DNA from: Sphaerisporangium corydalis
GTDB lineage: Bacteria; Actinomycetota; Actinomycetes; Streptosporangiales; Streptosporangiaceae
NCBI RefSeq assembly: GCF_025506355.1
Contig: NZ_JANZYP010000003.1
Span: 186,001 to 250,000 of the forward strand
Length of the DNA stretch: 64,000 nucleotides
Direction of reading: 5' to 3'
In this document: positions 25,013 to 34,111 of the stretch, one piece after another
Layout of the letters: each line of letters opens with the position of its first letter
Position numbering within the stretch: the first letter of the stretch is position 1
Translations under genes and position numbers: made by a program
Notes under the pieces: generated by a model
What the model saw: only the letters and a program-made list of their open reading frames with translations
What the model was told of the DNA's origin: nothing
Databases searched by the model: none

Positions 25013-26683
25013 CTACGACGTGAACTGCGCGCTGTCCAACACCCGGTCGATCATCGTCTGGTCGCACTTGGCCGGCGGGCAGAAGAACGTGATCAACGTC
25101 ACCGGCTGCCCCTGCCCCCGCCCCACGATGTACACCACCAGGTCCAGCCGCCCCTGTTGCCCGGGGTCGTTCACCACCCCCGTCAGCTTGAACGCGGGCT
25201 TGCCCGCGACCGAGGCCGTCGTCGGCGCCGAGGCGAAGTCGGCGGGCCCCGGCAGGACGAAGCTGAGGCTGCGCTTCAGCGTCTCAGGCGGGTCCGATGT
25301 GGTGATGGTGTCGTTCACCTCGGCGAACACCCCTGTCGCCTGGTCGGGATGGGCGGTGAGCAGGGCGTTGACGGCCGTCCAGTCCGAGGCGATCGGCACC
25401 GAGAAGAGCATGTCGAACGTCGTCGCCGCCGGCGACAGGATGACGTACTCGTCGTTATGCGTACGCGCGTCCCACCCGCCCGGGTACTCGAACGAGAGCG
25501 GCGCGGCCGTGGACCCCGGGTACCGCTTGGCCCCCACCGTCGGCGCCCCCTGGCTGAGCAGCAGCGTGGCGGCGATGGCGATCGAGACCAGCACGGCCCC
25601 GGCCCCGATGAGCGCGCCCGCCGGCCAGCGCCGCTTCCCCGTCCGCCGGGTGGCCGGCCGGCTCGGCGCCGTCCCCTGGGGCCCCCGCATCGGCCCGGCC
25701 GAGTCCATCGAGCGGCCCTGCTCGGCGTACCGAGGCGAACCCGAGGGCGAACCCGAGGGAGCGCCGCCGGGAGGCACCGACCAGGCCTGACGCCCCTCGG
25801 GGAGACTCGGGTGCGGCTCCTCGCCGCTGATCGCGTCCCGGAGCGCGGACACGAACTCCTGGCAGCTCCCGTACCGCTCCGCCGGCGACTTGGCCAGCGC
25901 CCGGGCCATCACCTGGTTGACGGCGTGCGGCAGGTCGGGCCGGTACGGCGTCAGCGGCGGCGGCTCGTGGGAGACGTGCGCGTACAGCAGGGCCAGCTCG
26001 GTGTCCCGCTGGAACGGCGGCAGCCCGGTCAGCGCCTCGTACACGACGCACGCGAACGCGTACAGGTCGCTGCGCCCGTCCACGGTCAGCCCGCGGATCT
26101 GCTCGGGCGCCACGTAGCGCGGCGTGCCCATGAAGTGGCCGTGGCTGGTCAGGCCCGCCTCGGAGAAGGTGCTCTTGGTCAGCCCGAAGTCGGTGAGGTA
26201 GACGTGCTCGGCGTCGCGTTCGGTGCCGTCGGCGACCAGGATGTTCGCCGGCTTCACGTCGCGGTGGACCAGGCCGTGCTGGTGGGCTGAGTCCAGCGCG
26301 GAGGCGATCTGGGTGAACAGCCGGTAGGCCCGCGCCACCGGGAGCGGGCCGCTCGCCTGGATCAGCTTGCGCATGTCGGCGCCGTCGACGTAGCGCATGG
26401 CGATGAACAGCAGGTCGCCGCTCTCGCCCGCCTCGTAGATCGGGATGATGTTGGGGTGGTCGATACCGGCCACCAGGCGTGACTCACGCACGAAACGGTC
26501 GCGGAACCGCTGGTCCTGCGAGAGCTGCGGGGCCAGCACCTTGAGCGCGACCGCGCGGCCGAGCCGGTGGTCGTGGGCACGGTAGACGGTCGCCATCCCC
26601 CCGCGCCCGACCACCGCCTCGACCAGATAGTCCGCCACCTGGGCGCCGATCAGTGGTGGCATGGAGAACCCCTGCTCGCTCAT
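25013..26683 (-). CDS. Membrane serine/threonine protein kinase
   Basis: A 556-residue PknB-type kinase. The kinase domain (about 17-280) has the glycine loop VGRGGMATVYRAHD, Lys in AVALKVL, catalytic HRDVKPANIL, DFG in LTDFGLTKS, and APEQIRG. A Pro/Gly/Ser-rich linker follows, then one membrane helix (about 365-390, ALIGAGAVLVSIAIAATLLL) and an extracellular domain of ~165 residues ending CPPAKCDQTMIDRVLDSAQF. The ATG at 26683 overlaps the upstream gene's stop as ATGA. The extracellular part has no PASTA repeats, so its signal differs from PknB. The protease-like partner is probably a substrate or co-sensor. Confidence 0.93.
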   Translation of the reverse strand: MSEQGFSMPPLIGAQVADYLVEAVVGRGGMATVYRAHDHRLGRAVALKVLAPQLSQDQRFRDRFVRESRLVAGIDHPNIIPIYEAGESGDLLFIAMRYVDGADMRKLIQASGPLPVARAYRLFTQIASALDSAHQHGLVHRDVKPANILVADGTERDAEHVYLTDFGLTKSTFSEAGLTSHGHFMGTPRYVAPEQIRGLTVDGRSDLYAFACVVYEALTGLPPFQRDTELALLYAHVSHEPPPLTPYRPDLPHAVNQVMARALAKSPAERYGSCQEFVSALRDAISGEEPHPSLPEGRQAWSVPPGGAPSGSPSGSPRYAEQGRSMDSAGPMRGPQGTAPSRPATRRTGKRRWPAGALIGAGAVLVSIAIAATLLLSQGAPTVGAKRYPGSTAAPLSFEYPGGWDARTHNDEYVILSPAATTFDMLFSVPIASDWTAVNALLTAHPDQATGVFAEVNDTITTSDPPETLKRSLSFVLPGPADFASAPTTASVAGKPAFKLTGVVNDPGQQGRLDLVVYIVGRGQGQPVTLITFFCPPAKCDQTMIDRVLDSAQFTS

Positions 26684-28179
26684 TGATCCACCGCATGCCC
26701 GCAGAAGCCGCAGAAGCGATGGGCCTTTCCGAGGCGCATCCCGCACTGTGTGCAGAACACCACCTGTGTTCCGTTGCCCCCGGCCACGCCTGCCGCCGAC
26801 CCGGGCACCACGGCCACGGGGGAGGGGCCGGTGCCGGATCCGGGCGCCCTGCGCTGGGCGGGGAAGGACCCCTCCGCGGGAGGCCCCGCGTCCATCGCCT
26901 GGGTGCCCAGCGGTGGCCACGTGGCCGCCGCGGCCATCCGTTCGGGCGTTCTGTCCCCCTCCGCGCCGTCCTCGCCGGCCTGGCGGCGCCGCCGGAGCGT
27001 GAGAGGCACGGCGATCGCGATCAGCACGCCGACGGCCACCACCCCGATGGCGGTCAGCACCAGCGGCGACAGCACGAACGCGGGCTTCCTGGCGGCCGGG
27101 GCGTTCGCCTGGGTGGACGGCCCCTTCGCCCGGTTGGCCCGGGCGAACCGCAGGTGGTCCTGGGCGACGGCGTGGTCGGGACGCAGCCTCAGCACCTGCT
27201 CCAGCACCGGGATCGCGTTGGCGTAGAACTTGTTGTGGTACGACGCCAGCGCCGTCTCGTACACGACGTCGACCGGGCCGCGCCGGGCCGTGAGGTTGGC
27301 CGCGACCAGCGCCGCGCGGATGTCCTCCACCGGGGTGAGGGTCTCGGGGGCCCCGCCCCCGCCGGTGACCAGCCCGATGACCTCGCTCTTGCCGTCGTCG
27401 ACGACCGCGGCCCCGTCGCCGTCGTTGGACAGGAACGTGCTGAGCTTGCTGCGCTCGGCCGGTTTGAACGTGCGCCCGCCGGGCGGGTCGAGGTGGGCGG
27501 TCTCCACCTTCGGCGGCGTCTTGGCGCTGGGGCGGACGGGCAGCCCGACCACGTCGGTGGACTCGATGCCGCTTCCGAGACCGGTGCCGAGCGGGACCGT
27601 CGGGAGCGTGGAGTCCTCGCCGCCCTTGGCCAGCTTCAGCACCGCGGGGGCGGACGGTGAGGTCCCGGTGTGCACCAGGTCCGCCGGGTACCCCTCGGGT
27701 ACGGGCGGGTCGGCGTACGGGAAGACGGTGACCTTGGTGACGGCCGTGACGATGCAGTTGGAGTTCTGCCGCTGCGGCGGGTAGCACGCCTGGAGGCGGC
27801 CGTTGAGGTCGGGGTTCTTCAGCTTGTGCCGGGAGAAGTCGGCGGGGATCTTCACCTTGAAGTACTCGGCGAAGACCCGGTTGGCCGCGTAGATGCTCAC
27901 GTCCTTGCCCGACTGGACCACGCCTGTCGCGGTGACGACGACGCCGTCGGGGGAGACGTTGAAGCCGCTGCCGATCCCCACGGGGGTCTCGTACTCGCGG
28001 ACGACCTGCTGGATGACCCCCCGGTCGTCGAGCAGGTTGATCGTCACGTGCGCCTGCGCCTCGACCCGGACCGTTCCAGGTAAGACGCGGTCGGTCGAGC
28101 CGCTTGGGTGCGGGTGCATTCCGAGAGTGAGTGATCCCAGAGCGCTTAACCCCGCGATGAGGTAGTGCAGGCGGGGCAT
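26680..28179 (-). CDS. Membrane protein with trypsin-like, TPR and zinc-ribbon regions
   Basis: A 499-residue protein with an N-terminal signal or anchor (to about 20), a trypsin-like fold recognisable from TPVGIGSGFNVSPDGVVVTAT and later SEVIGLVTGGGG, a TPR-like stretch (YETALASYHNKFYANAIPVLEQ, then LRLRPDHAVAQDHL), one membrane helix (about 370-392) and a cytoplasmic tail ending in a zinc ribbon, CTQCGMRLGKAHRFCGFCG. The GDSGGP nucleophile motif is replaced (SNDGDGAAVVDD), so proteolysis is doubtful. It is co-translated with the kinase (ATGA overlap). The inferred role is an envelope sensor whose zinc-ribbon tail meets the kinase inside the cell. Confidence 0.8.
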   Translation of the reverse strand: MPRLHYLIAGLSALGSLTLGMHPHPSGSTDRVLPGTVRVEAQAHVTINLLDDRGVIQQVVREYETPVGIGSGFNVSPDGVVVTATGVVQSGKDVSIYAANRVFAEYFKVKIPADFSRHKLKNPDLNGRLQACYPPQRQNSNCIVTAVTKVTVFPYADPPVPEGYPADLVHTGTSPSAPAVLKLAKGGEDSTLPTVPLGTGLGSGIESTDVVGLPVRPSAKTPPKVETAHLDPPGGRTFKPAERSKLSTFLSNDGDGAAVVDDGKSEVIGLVTGGGGAPETLTPVEDIRAALVAANLTARRGPVDVVYETALASYHNKFYANAIPVLEQVLRLRPDHAVAQDHLRFARANRAKGPSTQANAPAARKPAFVLSPLVLTAIGVVAVGVLIAIAVPLTLRRRRQAGEDGAEGDRTPERMAAAATWPPLGTQAMDAGPPAEGSFPAQRRAPGSGTGPSPVAVVPGSAAGVAGGNGTQVVFCTQCGMRLGKAHRFCGFCGHAVDQ

Positions 28180-28665
28180 CTCCGCCTCCTATTCCGGACC
28201 AGAGTGATCCCAGGGTCGCAGTGCTGGCAGCGCCGTTCAAGGCTCCTGAGGCGGCCGTCACGGACTTGCAATCGGTCCTTGAACGACCTGCGACAACGAG
28301 TTATCGATCTTGATCGGACTTGGAGGTCGCTTGGAGACGGCTTGCGGGGGAGCCGGCGGCCGTGTCGGGCACGCCGATCCGAGATTAATCTCCAGCTTGA
28401 ACCGATATTAACCGCTCTTTACCGCCACATGAGGCGCTCATCGCCGCGGCCATCGGGACGACACCCCGGCGCGGGCCCGGCCGGACACGTCGCCGAAGAT
28501 TTCGGGCCCGGGACGACCCCCGTACCGGCGTGGCCGTGGACCCCGTACCGGCCCCCCGGCGGGGGTCCCGTGCCGGGCGGGCCGGAGAACCGGTACCGCA
28601 GGGGCCGGGACCCGAGTCCGGGACCCCGACCGGGTGTACGGGTTTCCCGTAGGAGGGGGTCATGC
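28180..28665. other. Long intergenic region, no supported gene
   Basis: About 490 bp between the divergent protease-like gene and the DUF6421 operon. The left half is moderately GC-rich with an AT-richer island (GATTAATCTCC, GATATTAACCGC) near 28382-28415 that could hold a promoter for one direction. The right half is extremely C/G-rich, with repeated CCCCGTACCGGC and GGGACCCG words that could fold strongly. Frames crossing it look non-coding. Confidence 0.5.
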
Positions 28666-28725
28666 ATGTATATTTTCCGTATAGAACCGGACATTGCTGA
28701 AGAAATTACGCTAATGGAGGGATGA
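28666..28725 (+). CDS. Possible 19-residue leader ORF upstream of the DUF6421 operon
   Basis: ATG at 28666, TGA at 28723-28725, encoding MYIFRIEPDIAEEITLMEG. An AGGAGG site (28651-28656) stands nine bases upstream. A shorter 12-codon frame from an ATG at 28662 shares the same ribosome site. The stretch is strikingly AT-rich compared with its surroundings, and the stop lies six bases before the next gene's ATG, so translation could be coupled. It may be a leader peptide or chance; conservation is untested. Confidence 0.3.
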   Translation: MYIFRIEPDIAEEITLMEG

Positions 28726-28731
28726 GACGGT

Positions 28732-30792
28732 ATGAGGGCCTTCCCGAGGGTGCTGTTCGACGAGGCGCACAACGAGTCGTGGACGATCCGCCGCCAGGTC
28801 GCCGAGGCGATGAACCCGGCGCACCCCGACGACAACAGCTACGCGCGCGCTGCGGAGATCCTCCGGCACCTCGGGGACACAGTCGCCGCACACGTCGAGG
28901 GCCCCATCACCCCCGCCGTGCTCGCCGCCCACGACGTCTTCGTCATCGCCCACCCCTCCGCCGACCGCTGGGAGCGCACCACCGGCCTCGGCAGCCCGGT
29001 CCTGCCGGCCGAGGAACTGGACGCCATAGAGCGATATGTCGCCGACGGCGGCGGCCTGGTCGTGCTGGCCGAGTGTGAGCAGGAGAAGTACGGCAACAAC
29101 CTGGCCGAGCTGCTGGCCCGGTTCGGTGTGGGCATCGAGCACGCCATGGTCCAGGACCCGGGCAACTGCTACAACGGCGTGGCCACCTGGGTGCTCGGCC
29201 GGCCGGTGCCCGCCGCGGCGGACGACCTGACGGCGGGCGCCAAGGAGGCGTGCTTCTACCGCGCGGGCGTGCTGGACCCGCCCGCCGGGGCGACCGTCCT
29301 GTTCGAGACCTCGCCCGCCGCCGACCTCCCCGGCCGGGCCCTGGCCGTCGCCGTGCGCCACGGCCGGGGGCGGGTCGTGGTGTTCGCCGACTCCGACCTG
29401 TTCGGCGACGACTCCATCGACGACCTGCGGCACGCCCGCCTCTGGGGCAACGTCGTGACCTGGGCCGCCCGCGTCCCCGTGGGCGAGGCGGGCACGGGCG
29501 GGACCGGCGACGGGTTCGCCACGCTCAAGGCGGCCGTCGAGGAACTGCGGCCGCTCACCGCCAAGAACGGGTCCGTCGAGGACGCGGAGGCCGCCGCCCC
29601 CGTCGTCGGCCGGATCACCGCCGCCATCCAGGACCTCGCGCCGCGCTTCCCGCACGACAGCGAGTACCTGACGACCGTGCTCGCCGACCTGGGCAAATGG
29701 CGGGACGGCGGCTTCGGTGTCCCGGACTTCCTCGACTCGCTGAACGCCTTCCACCCCGACACCCAGCGCGCCGACGGCCTGGAGCACCTGGTCGTCTTCC
29801 CGATGTACACCCAGAACGGCAACCCGAACCGCAACCTGGAGGCGGTCTGGATCCGCACGGTGTGGCCGGAGTGGCTCGCCGCCCTGGAGCGCGGGCGGTA
29901 CGACAACCCGATGTTCGTGCCGATCGCGTTCGTGGACTTCACCGCCGGCTACGACACCAACAGCGCGGTCCTGTTCCCCGAGACCGTCGCGGTCCGGGAG
30001 ACCCCGCCGAGGTTCAGCTGGGGCGCGATCTTCTGCGACCGCGAGGCCGCCCGGTTCCGCCAGGTCAGCCGGGCCGCCGCGGACACGCTGAAGCTCGCCA
30101 TGCCGCCGGACGCGGCCCGCCTGCTGGACAGCCAGGAACTGGCCCAGGACACCTTCATCCTGTGGGACCTCGTGCACGACAGGACCCACAGCCACGGCGA
30201 CCTGCCGTTCGACCCGTTCATGATCAAGCAGCGGATGCCGTACTGGCTGTACTCCCTGGAGGAACTGCGCTGCGACCTGACCGCGTTCGGCGAGGCGGTC
30301 AGGCTGGAGACCGAAGGCGTGCCGCACGCCCGGTACGTGCAGCACGCGATCCTGTTCGACCGGCTGTTCCGCTTCCCGATCACCGGCGAGCGGGTGCGCA
30401 ACTACGACGGCCTCGGCGGCCAGCTCCTGTTCGCCTACCTGCACCGCAACGACGTCGTCCGCTGGACAGACAACCGGCTCAGCGTCGACTGGGACCGGGT
30501 CGCCGGCTGCGTCGCCGACCTGCGCGGCGAGGTCGAGAAGCTCTACCGCGACGGCATCGACCGCTCCAAGCTGGCCCACTGGCTGGCCGCACACCAGCTC
30601 GTCGCGGCTTACGTCGCCCCCCACCCGGCCTCGGTGTGGCACCGGGGCGCCGACGCGCTGCCGGTCGAGGGGTTCCCGAAGGCCGTGGTCGACGCGGTCC
30701 TGCCCGACGAGTTCCCCCTGAGCATGTTCTACGAGGCCCTGCGTCGTAAGCTTTCTGACGTGATCGAGGCCACGAAGGGAATCCGCGCGTGA
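28732..30792 (+). CDS. DUF6421-type conserved protein of unknown function
   Basis: A 686-residue protein that I associate with actinobacterial DUF6421. The N-terminal ~230 residues look like a class I glutamine-amidotransferase-like or DUF4350 fold (VLFDEAHNESWTIR, DVFVIAHPSADRW, YVADGGGLVVLAECE, GRGRVVVFADSDLFGDD). The remainder is distinctive, with GLEHLVVFPMYTQNGNPNRN and a His/Asp cluster LVHDRTHSHGDLPFDPFM that could bind a metal. The ATG at 28732 follows GGAGGG at 28717. Its TGA overlaps the SDR start as GTGA, and the SDR overlaps a threonine aldolase, giving a tight three-gene unit. The enzymatic function is unknown; the partners suggest amino-acid or amino-alcohol chemistry. Confidence 0.75.
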   Translation: MRAFPRVLFDEAHNESWTIRRQVAEAMNPAHPDDNSYARAAEILRHLGDTVAAHVEGPITPAVLAAHDVFVIAHPSADRWERTTGLGSPVLPAEELDAIERYVADGGGLVVLAECEQEKYGNNLAELLARFGVGIEHAMVQDPGNCYNGVATWVLGRPVPAAADDLTAGAKEACFYRAGVLDPPAGATVLFETSPAADLPGRALAVAVRHGRGRVVVFADSDLFGDDSIDDLRHARLWGNVVTWAARVPVGEAGTGGTGDGFATLKAAVEELRPLTAKNGSVEDAEAAAPVVGRITAAIQDLAPRFPHDSEYLTTVLADLGKWRDGGFGVPDFLDSLNAFHPDTQRADGLEHLVVFPMYTQNGNPNRNLEAVWIRTVWPEWLAALERGRYDNPMFVPIAFVDFTAGYDTNSAVLFPETVAVRETPPRFSWGAIFCDREAARFRQVSRAAADTLKLAMPPDAARLLDSQELAQDTFILWDLVHDRTHSHGDLPFDPFMIKQRMPYWLYSLEELRCDLTAFGEAVRLETEGVPHARYVQHAILFDRLFRFPITGERVRNYDGLGGQLLFAYLHRNDVVRWTDNRLSVDWDRVAGCVADLRGEVEKLYRDGIDRSKLAHWLAAHQLVAAYVAPHPASVWHRGADALPVEGFPKAVVDAVLPDEFPLSMFYEALRRKLSDVIEATKGIRA

Positions 30793-31460
30793 GCGAGCCG
30801 AGCCGGGCGAGCAGGGTCGTCGTCATCGCCGGGGCGGGCGGGCCAACGGGCCGCGCGGTCGCCGCGCGCCTCGCCGCGCGGGGCGACACCGTGGTCGGCG
30901 CCGGACGGCATGCCGCCGACGGGGTGGTCGCCGCCGACCTCACCGACCTCGAGGCCGTACGTGAGCTGGCGCGCCAGGTCGACAGGGAGCACGGCGGCGC
31001 CGACGGGGTGGTCCACCTCGTCGGCGGGTGGCGCGGGGGGAAGACCTTCGCCGACACCGACCTGGCCGACTGGGACGCGCTGCACGAGCAGATCATCCGC
31101 ACCCTGCAGAACGTCTCGCTGGCGTTCGAGCCGCAGCTGCGCCGCAGCGACGCCGCCCGGTTCGCCATCGTCTCGGCCAAGGCCGCCCAGGAGCCCACCC
31201 AGGGGGGCGCGGCCTACGCGGCGGCGAAGGCGGCGGCCGAGGCGTGGACGCTGGCGCTGGCCGACTCCCTGCGCGGCACGCCGGGTGCGGCGACGATCCT
31301 GGTCGTCAAGGCCCTGGTCAACGACCAGATGCGCGCCGCGAGCCCGGAGCGGGCGTTCCCGGGGTTCACCGACGTCACCGACCTCGCCGAGGCGGTCGCC
31401 GGCCTGTGGGACCGCCCGGCCGGCGATATCAACGGCACGCGATGGGACCTCACCACGTGA
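30789..31460 (+). CDS. Short-chain dehydrogenase/reductase (SDR)
   Basis: A 223-residue SDR with nucleotide-binding VVVIAGAGGPTGRAVAARL (GxxGxxG) and AGRHAADGV after beta-2. The catalytic tyrosine region reads GGAAYAAAKAAAEAW, i.e. YxxxK, and the Ser is in AIVSAKAAQ. It is shorter than usual, with a reduced substrate loop. The GTG overlaps the upstream stop by four bases and its own stop overlaps the aldolase GTG, so the three products are probably made together. Substrate unknown. Confidence 0.88.
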   Translation: MSEPSRASRVVVIAGAGGPTGRAVAARLAARGDTVVGAGRHAADGVVAADLTDLEAVRELARQVDREHGGADGVVHLVGGWRGGKTFADTDLADWDALHEQIIRTLQNVSLAFEPQLRRSDAARFAIVSAKAAQEPTQGGAAYAAAKAAAEAWTLALADSLRGTPGAATILVVKALVNDQMRAASPERAFPGFTDVTDLAEAVAGLWDRPAGDINGTRWDLTT

Positions 31461-32518
31461 CCCAGGCACAGCGCCGCCACGACCCCGCCGTGAAGGGGTT
31501 CGCCAGCGACAACTACGCCGGCGTGCACCCCGAGGTGCTGGAGGCGCTGGCCCTGGCCAACGGCGGCCACCAGGTGGCCTACGGCGAGGACGTCTACACC
31601 GAGGCCCTCCAGGAGATCTTCAAACGGCACTTCGGCCCGGCCGCCCAGGTGTGGCCGGTGTTCAACGGCACCGGCGCCAACGTCGTCGGCCTGCGCTCGA
31701 TGACCGCCCCGTGGGAGGCGGTGGTGTGCGCCGAGACCGCGCACGTCAACACCGACGAGGGCGGGGCGCCCGAGCAGAGCGCCGGGCTGAAGCTGATGAG
31801 CGTCCCGACGCCCGACGGCAAGCTCACCCCCGAGCTGGTCGACCGGCAGGCGTGGGGCTTCGGCGACGAGCACCGCGCCCAGCCCCGGGTGGTCACGATC
31901 TCCCAGAGCACCGAGCTCGGCACGCTCTACACCCCCGGGGAGATCGCCGGGATCGCCGCCCACTGCCGTTCCCTCGGAATGCTGCTCCACCTCGACGGCT
32001 CGCGCCTGATCAACGCCGCCGCGGCGCTCGGCGTGCCGCTGCGCGCGCTGACCACCGACGCCGGCGTGGACGTGCTGTCCTTCGGTGGCACCAAGGGCGG
32101 GCTGATGTTCGGCGAGGCCATCGTCGTGCTCAACCCCGCGGCGGTCCGGGGCATGATCTACCTGCGCAAGAGCGCGATGCAGCTCGCCTCCAAGATGCGG
32201 TTCGTGTCCGCCCAGTTCGAGGCGCTGCTCGGCGGCGACCTGTGGCTGCGCAACGCGGGCAACGCCAACGCGATGGCCGCGCGCCTCGCCGCGGCCGTGC
32301 GCGACATCCCGGGGGTGACCGTGACCAGGGCGGTCGAGGCCAACGCCGTCTTCGCCGTCATGCCCCCTGAGGTGGCCGACCGCGTGCGCAAGCGGTTCCG
32401 CTTCTACACCTGGGACCCCGCGATCGGCGAGGTCCGCTGGATGACGGCGTTCGACACCACCGAGGACGACGTGGACGACTTCGCCGCCGCGATCGCCGAG
32501 GAGATGACCCAGCCCTGA
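31457..32518 (+). CDS. Low-specificity threonine aldolase family PLP enzyme
   Basis: A 353-residue fold-type I PLP enzyme (beta-eliminating lyase family). GFASDNYAGVHPEVLEAL, the YGEDVYTEALQEIF segment, HLDGSRLINAA and the PLP lysine in DVLSFGGTKGGLMFGEA are all threonine-aldolase hallmarks. The GTG at 31457 overlaps the SDR TGA; an in-frame ATG at 31442 is an alternative. It cleaves threonine or other beta-hydroxy amino acids to glycine and an aldehyde. With the SDR beside it, it may generate or consume an aldehyde or beta-hydroxy intermediate. Confidence 0.92.
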   Translation: MTQAQRRHDPAVKGFASDNYAGVHPEVLEALALANGGHQVAYGEDVYTEALQEIFKRHFGPAAQVWPVFNGTGANVVGLRSMTAPWEAVVCAETAHVNTDEGGAPEQSAGLKLMSVPTPDGKLTPELVDRQAWGFGDEHRAQPRVVTISQSTELGTLYTPGEIAGIAAHCRSLGMLLHLDGSRLINAAAALGVPLRALTTDAGVDVLSFGGTKGGLMFGEAIVVLNPAAVRGMIYLRKSAMQLASKMRFVSAQFEALLGGDLWLRNAGNANAMAARLAAAVRDIPGVTVTRAVEANAVFAVMPPEVADRVRKRFRFYTWDPAIGEVRWMTAFDTTEDDVDDFAAAIAEEMTQP

Positions 32519-32554
32519 CCCCCCGCCCGCACGGTCACGAGGTCCGCCCGCCCG

Positions 32555-33199
32555 TCACTTGAGAATTGAGGGGTACGGCTGGGCGCCGCGCTGCTTCAGC
32601 AGGTCGGTCATGTAGCCGATCTCGCTGTTCTGGGTGTCCACGATGCTCTGCGCCATCCGGCGGACCTCGTCGCGGTTCGACAGCTTCAGCAGGCCCTGGG
32701 CCATCTGCACGCCCCCCTCGTGGTGGCGGATCATCAGCTGCAGGAACAGGATCTCAGAGTCCTTGCCCTTGGCGGCCTTGAGCCGCGCCAGCTCCTCCTT
32801 GGTCGCCATGCCCGGCATCGTGCCGGGCACCCCGACGGCCGCCGGCGTCCCGCCGTGCTCGCCGCCGTGCCCGGCCATCCAGGCCATCGCGGGCCGGGTC
32901 CCCGACTGGTCGAGGCCCCACTGCTGGAGCCATCCCATGAAGACGCCGCGCTGGGCCGTCTGGGTGGTGATGATGTCGTACGCCAGGGCCCGGATCGGGG
33001 CGTCGGTGCTGCCGTCGCGCACGGCGAAGCCCATCTCGACGGCCTGGGCGTGGTGGACCGCCATGTCCCGGGCGAAGCCCGCCTCCGCCGACGCGTCCCC
33101 CGGCGGCGCCGAGCGTCCGAGGATCAGCAGCATGGCGACGGCGGTGACCACGCACGAGATCAGCGCGACGAGGACCAGACGAGTTCGTGAAGTGCTCAT
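32555..33199 (-). CDS. DUF305 domain protein (ferritin-like, exported)
   Basis: A 214-residue DUF305 protein with an N-terminal membrane anchor (RLVLVALISCVVTAVAMLLI) and the paired His-rich helices DMAVHHAQAVEMG and LMIRHHEGGVQMAQ that define this ferritin-like family. The Met/His content (WMAGHGGEHGG, PGTMPGMA) suggests copper or other metal handling outside the membrane, an inference. It is divergent from the DUF3105 gene 120 bp away; these two families commonly occur together in actinobacteria. Confidence 0.9.
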   Translation of the reverse strand: MSTSRTRLVLVALISCVVTAVAMLLILGRSAPPGDASAEAGFARDMAVHHAQAVEMGFAVRDGSTDAPIRALAYDIITTQTAQRGVFMGWLQQWGLDQSGTRPAMAWMAGHGGEHGGTPAAVGVPGTMPGMATKEELARLKAAKGKDSEILFLQLMIRHHEGGVQMAQGLLKLSNRDEVRRMAQSIVDTQNSEIGYMTDLLKQRGAQPYPSILK

Positions 33200-33319
33200 T
33201 GCCAGCCAGAGTAATGAATGTCAGGTGGGATGAACGCAAACGTTATTACCTACCCACTATCCTCCACATAAGTATCGGCCGCTCGACATGCAAGGTCATG
33301 ACCAGCCGTTGGAGGACTG

Positions 33320-34066
33320 ATGGCCAAGGAGAGGACGCAGGCCCGGCGAGAGCAACTCGCCCAGCTGCGTGCCGCGCAGAAGCGCAAAGAGCGGCGCACC
33401 GCAATGCTCATGTGGGGAGCGGGAGCCTTCGTCATCGTCCTGCTGGTCGGCCTTGTCGGGTTCTACGTGATCCAGGACCGGGCCAAGAGCTCGCTCGACG
33501 GGGTCGCGACCTTCGCCTACAAGGGGTCCCAGCACACCCCGATCAAGGTCAACTACAAGGAGTCCCCGCCGGTCGGCGGCGAGCACAACCCGTCATGGCA
33601 GCAGTGCGGGGTCTACGACCAGCCGATCAACAGCGAGAACGGCGTGCACTCCATGGAGCACGGCTCGGTGTGGATCACCTACCGGCCCGACCTCGCCAAG
33701 GCCGACGTCGACAAGCTCAAGGCGCTCGTCACCTCCGACTACCTGCTGCTCAGCCCGTACCCCGGCCTCAAGGCCCCGGTCGTGGTGAGCTCCTGGAACC
33801 ACCAGCTCGCGCTCACGGGCGCTAGCGACCCCCGCCTGGCGAGCTACATCACCAAGTACAAGCAGAACCCGAGCACCACCCCCGAGTACGGCGCCACCTG
33901 CACCGGCGAGGGCAGCACGGACCAGGTCGCGGCCGACAACCCGCTCCCGACGACCACGCCCAGTGCGGCGCCGAGCACCTCGGGAACCCCCGCCCCCAGC
34001 GCGGAGCCGAGCACTTCGGGGAGCCCCGCACCCAGCGCGGAGCCGACCGTCACCCCCAGCTCCTGA
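33320..34066 (+). CDS. DUF3105 membrane protein
   Basis: A 248-residue protein: basic cytoplasmic start ([20 protein letters not shown]), one membrane helix (about 29-52), then the DUF3105 domain with [32 protein letters not shown] and [13 protein letters not shown], rich in conserved His. The last ~50 residues are a Pro/Ser/Thr repeat tail ([11 protein letters not shown] twice). It probably acts with the neighbouring DUF305 protein at the cell surface. The ATG at 33320 follows TTGGAGGACTG. Confidence 0.9.
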   Translation: MAKERTQARREQLAQLRAAQKRKERRTAMLMWGAGAFVIVLLVGLVGFYVIQDRAKSSLDGVATFAYKGSQHTPIKVNYKESPPVGGEHNPSWQQCGVYDQPINSENGVHSMEHGSVWITYRPDLAKADVDKLKALVTSDYLLLSPYPGLKAPVVVSSWNHQLALTGASDPRLASYITKYKQNPSTTPEYGATCTGEGSTDQVAADNPLPTTTPSAAPSTSGTPAPSAEPSTSGSPAPSAEPTVTPSS

Positions 34067-34073
34067 GCGAGCG

Positions 34074-34099
34074 CCCCGCGCCCCCCACGGGGCGCGGGG
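34074..34099. terminator. Bidirectional hairpin terminator
   Basis: A perfect 11-bp stem, CCCCGCGCCCC with GGGGCGCGGGG, and a CCAC loop, starting seven bases after the DUF3105 stop and ending 13 bases before the ald stop on the other strand. There is no U tract, which is common in high-GC actinobacteria. It should end transcription from both convergent genes. Confidence 0.8.
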
Positions 34100-34111
34100 T
34101 CACCCCGGGGT

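Noticed and set aside
24852-25067. 71-codon minus-strand frame with a hydrophobic stretch between the kinase and hyuA
   Set aside because: It begins inside the kinase gene in another frame and its hydrophobicity follows from the G/U-rich composition; no ribosome site.
28165-28725. 186-codon frame through the intergenic region ending in the leader ORF
   Set aside because: Only the last 19 codons have an appropriate ribosome site; the rest is Arg/Pro-rich and crosses strongly structured non-coding DNA.
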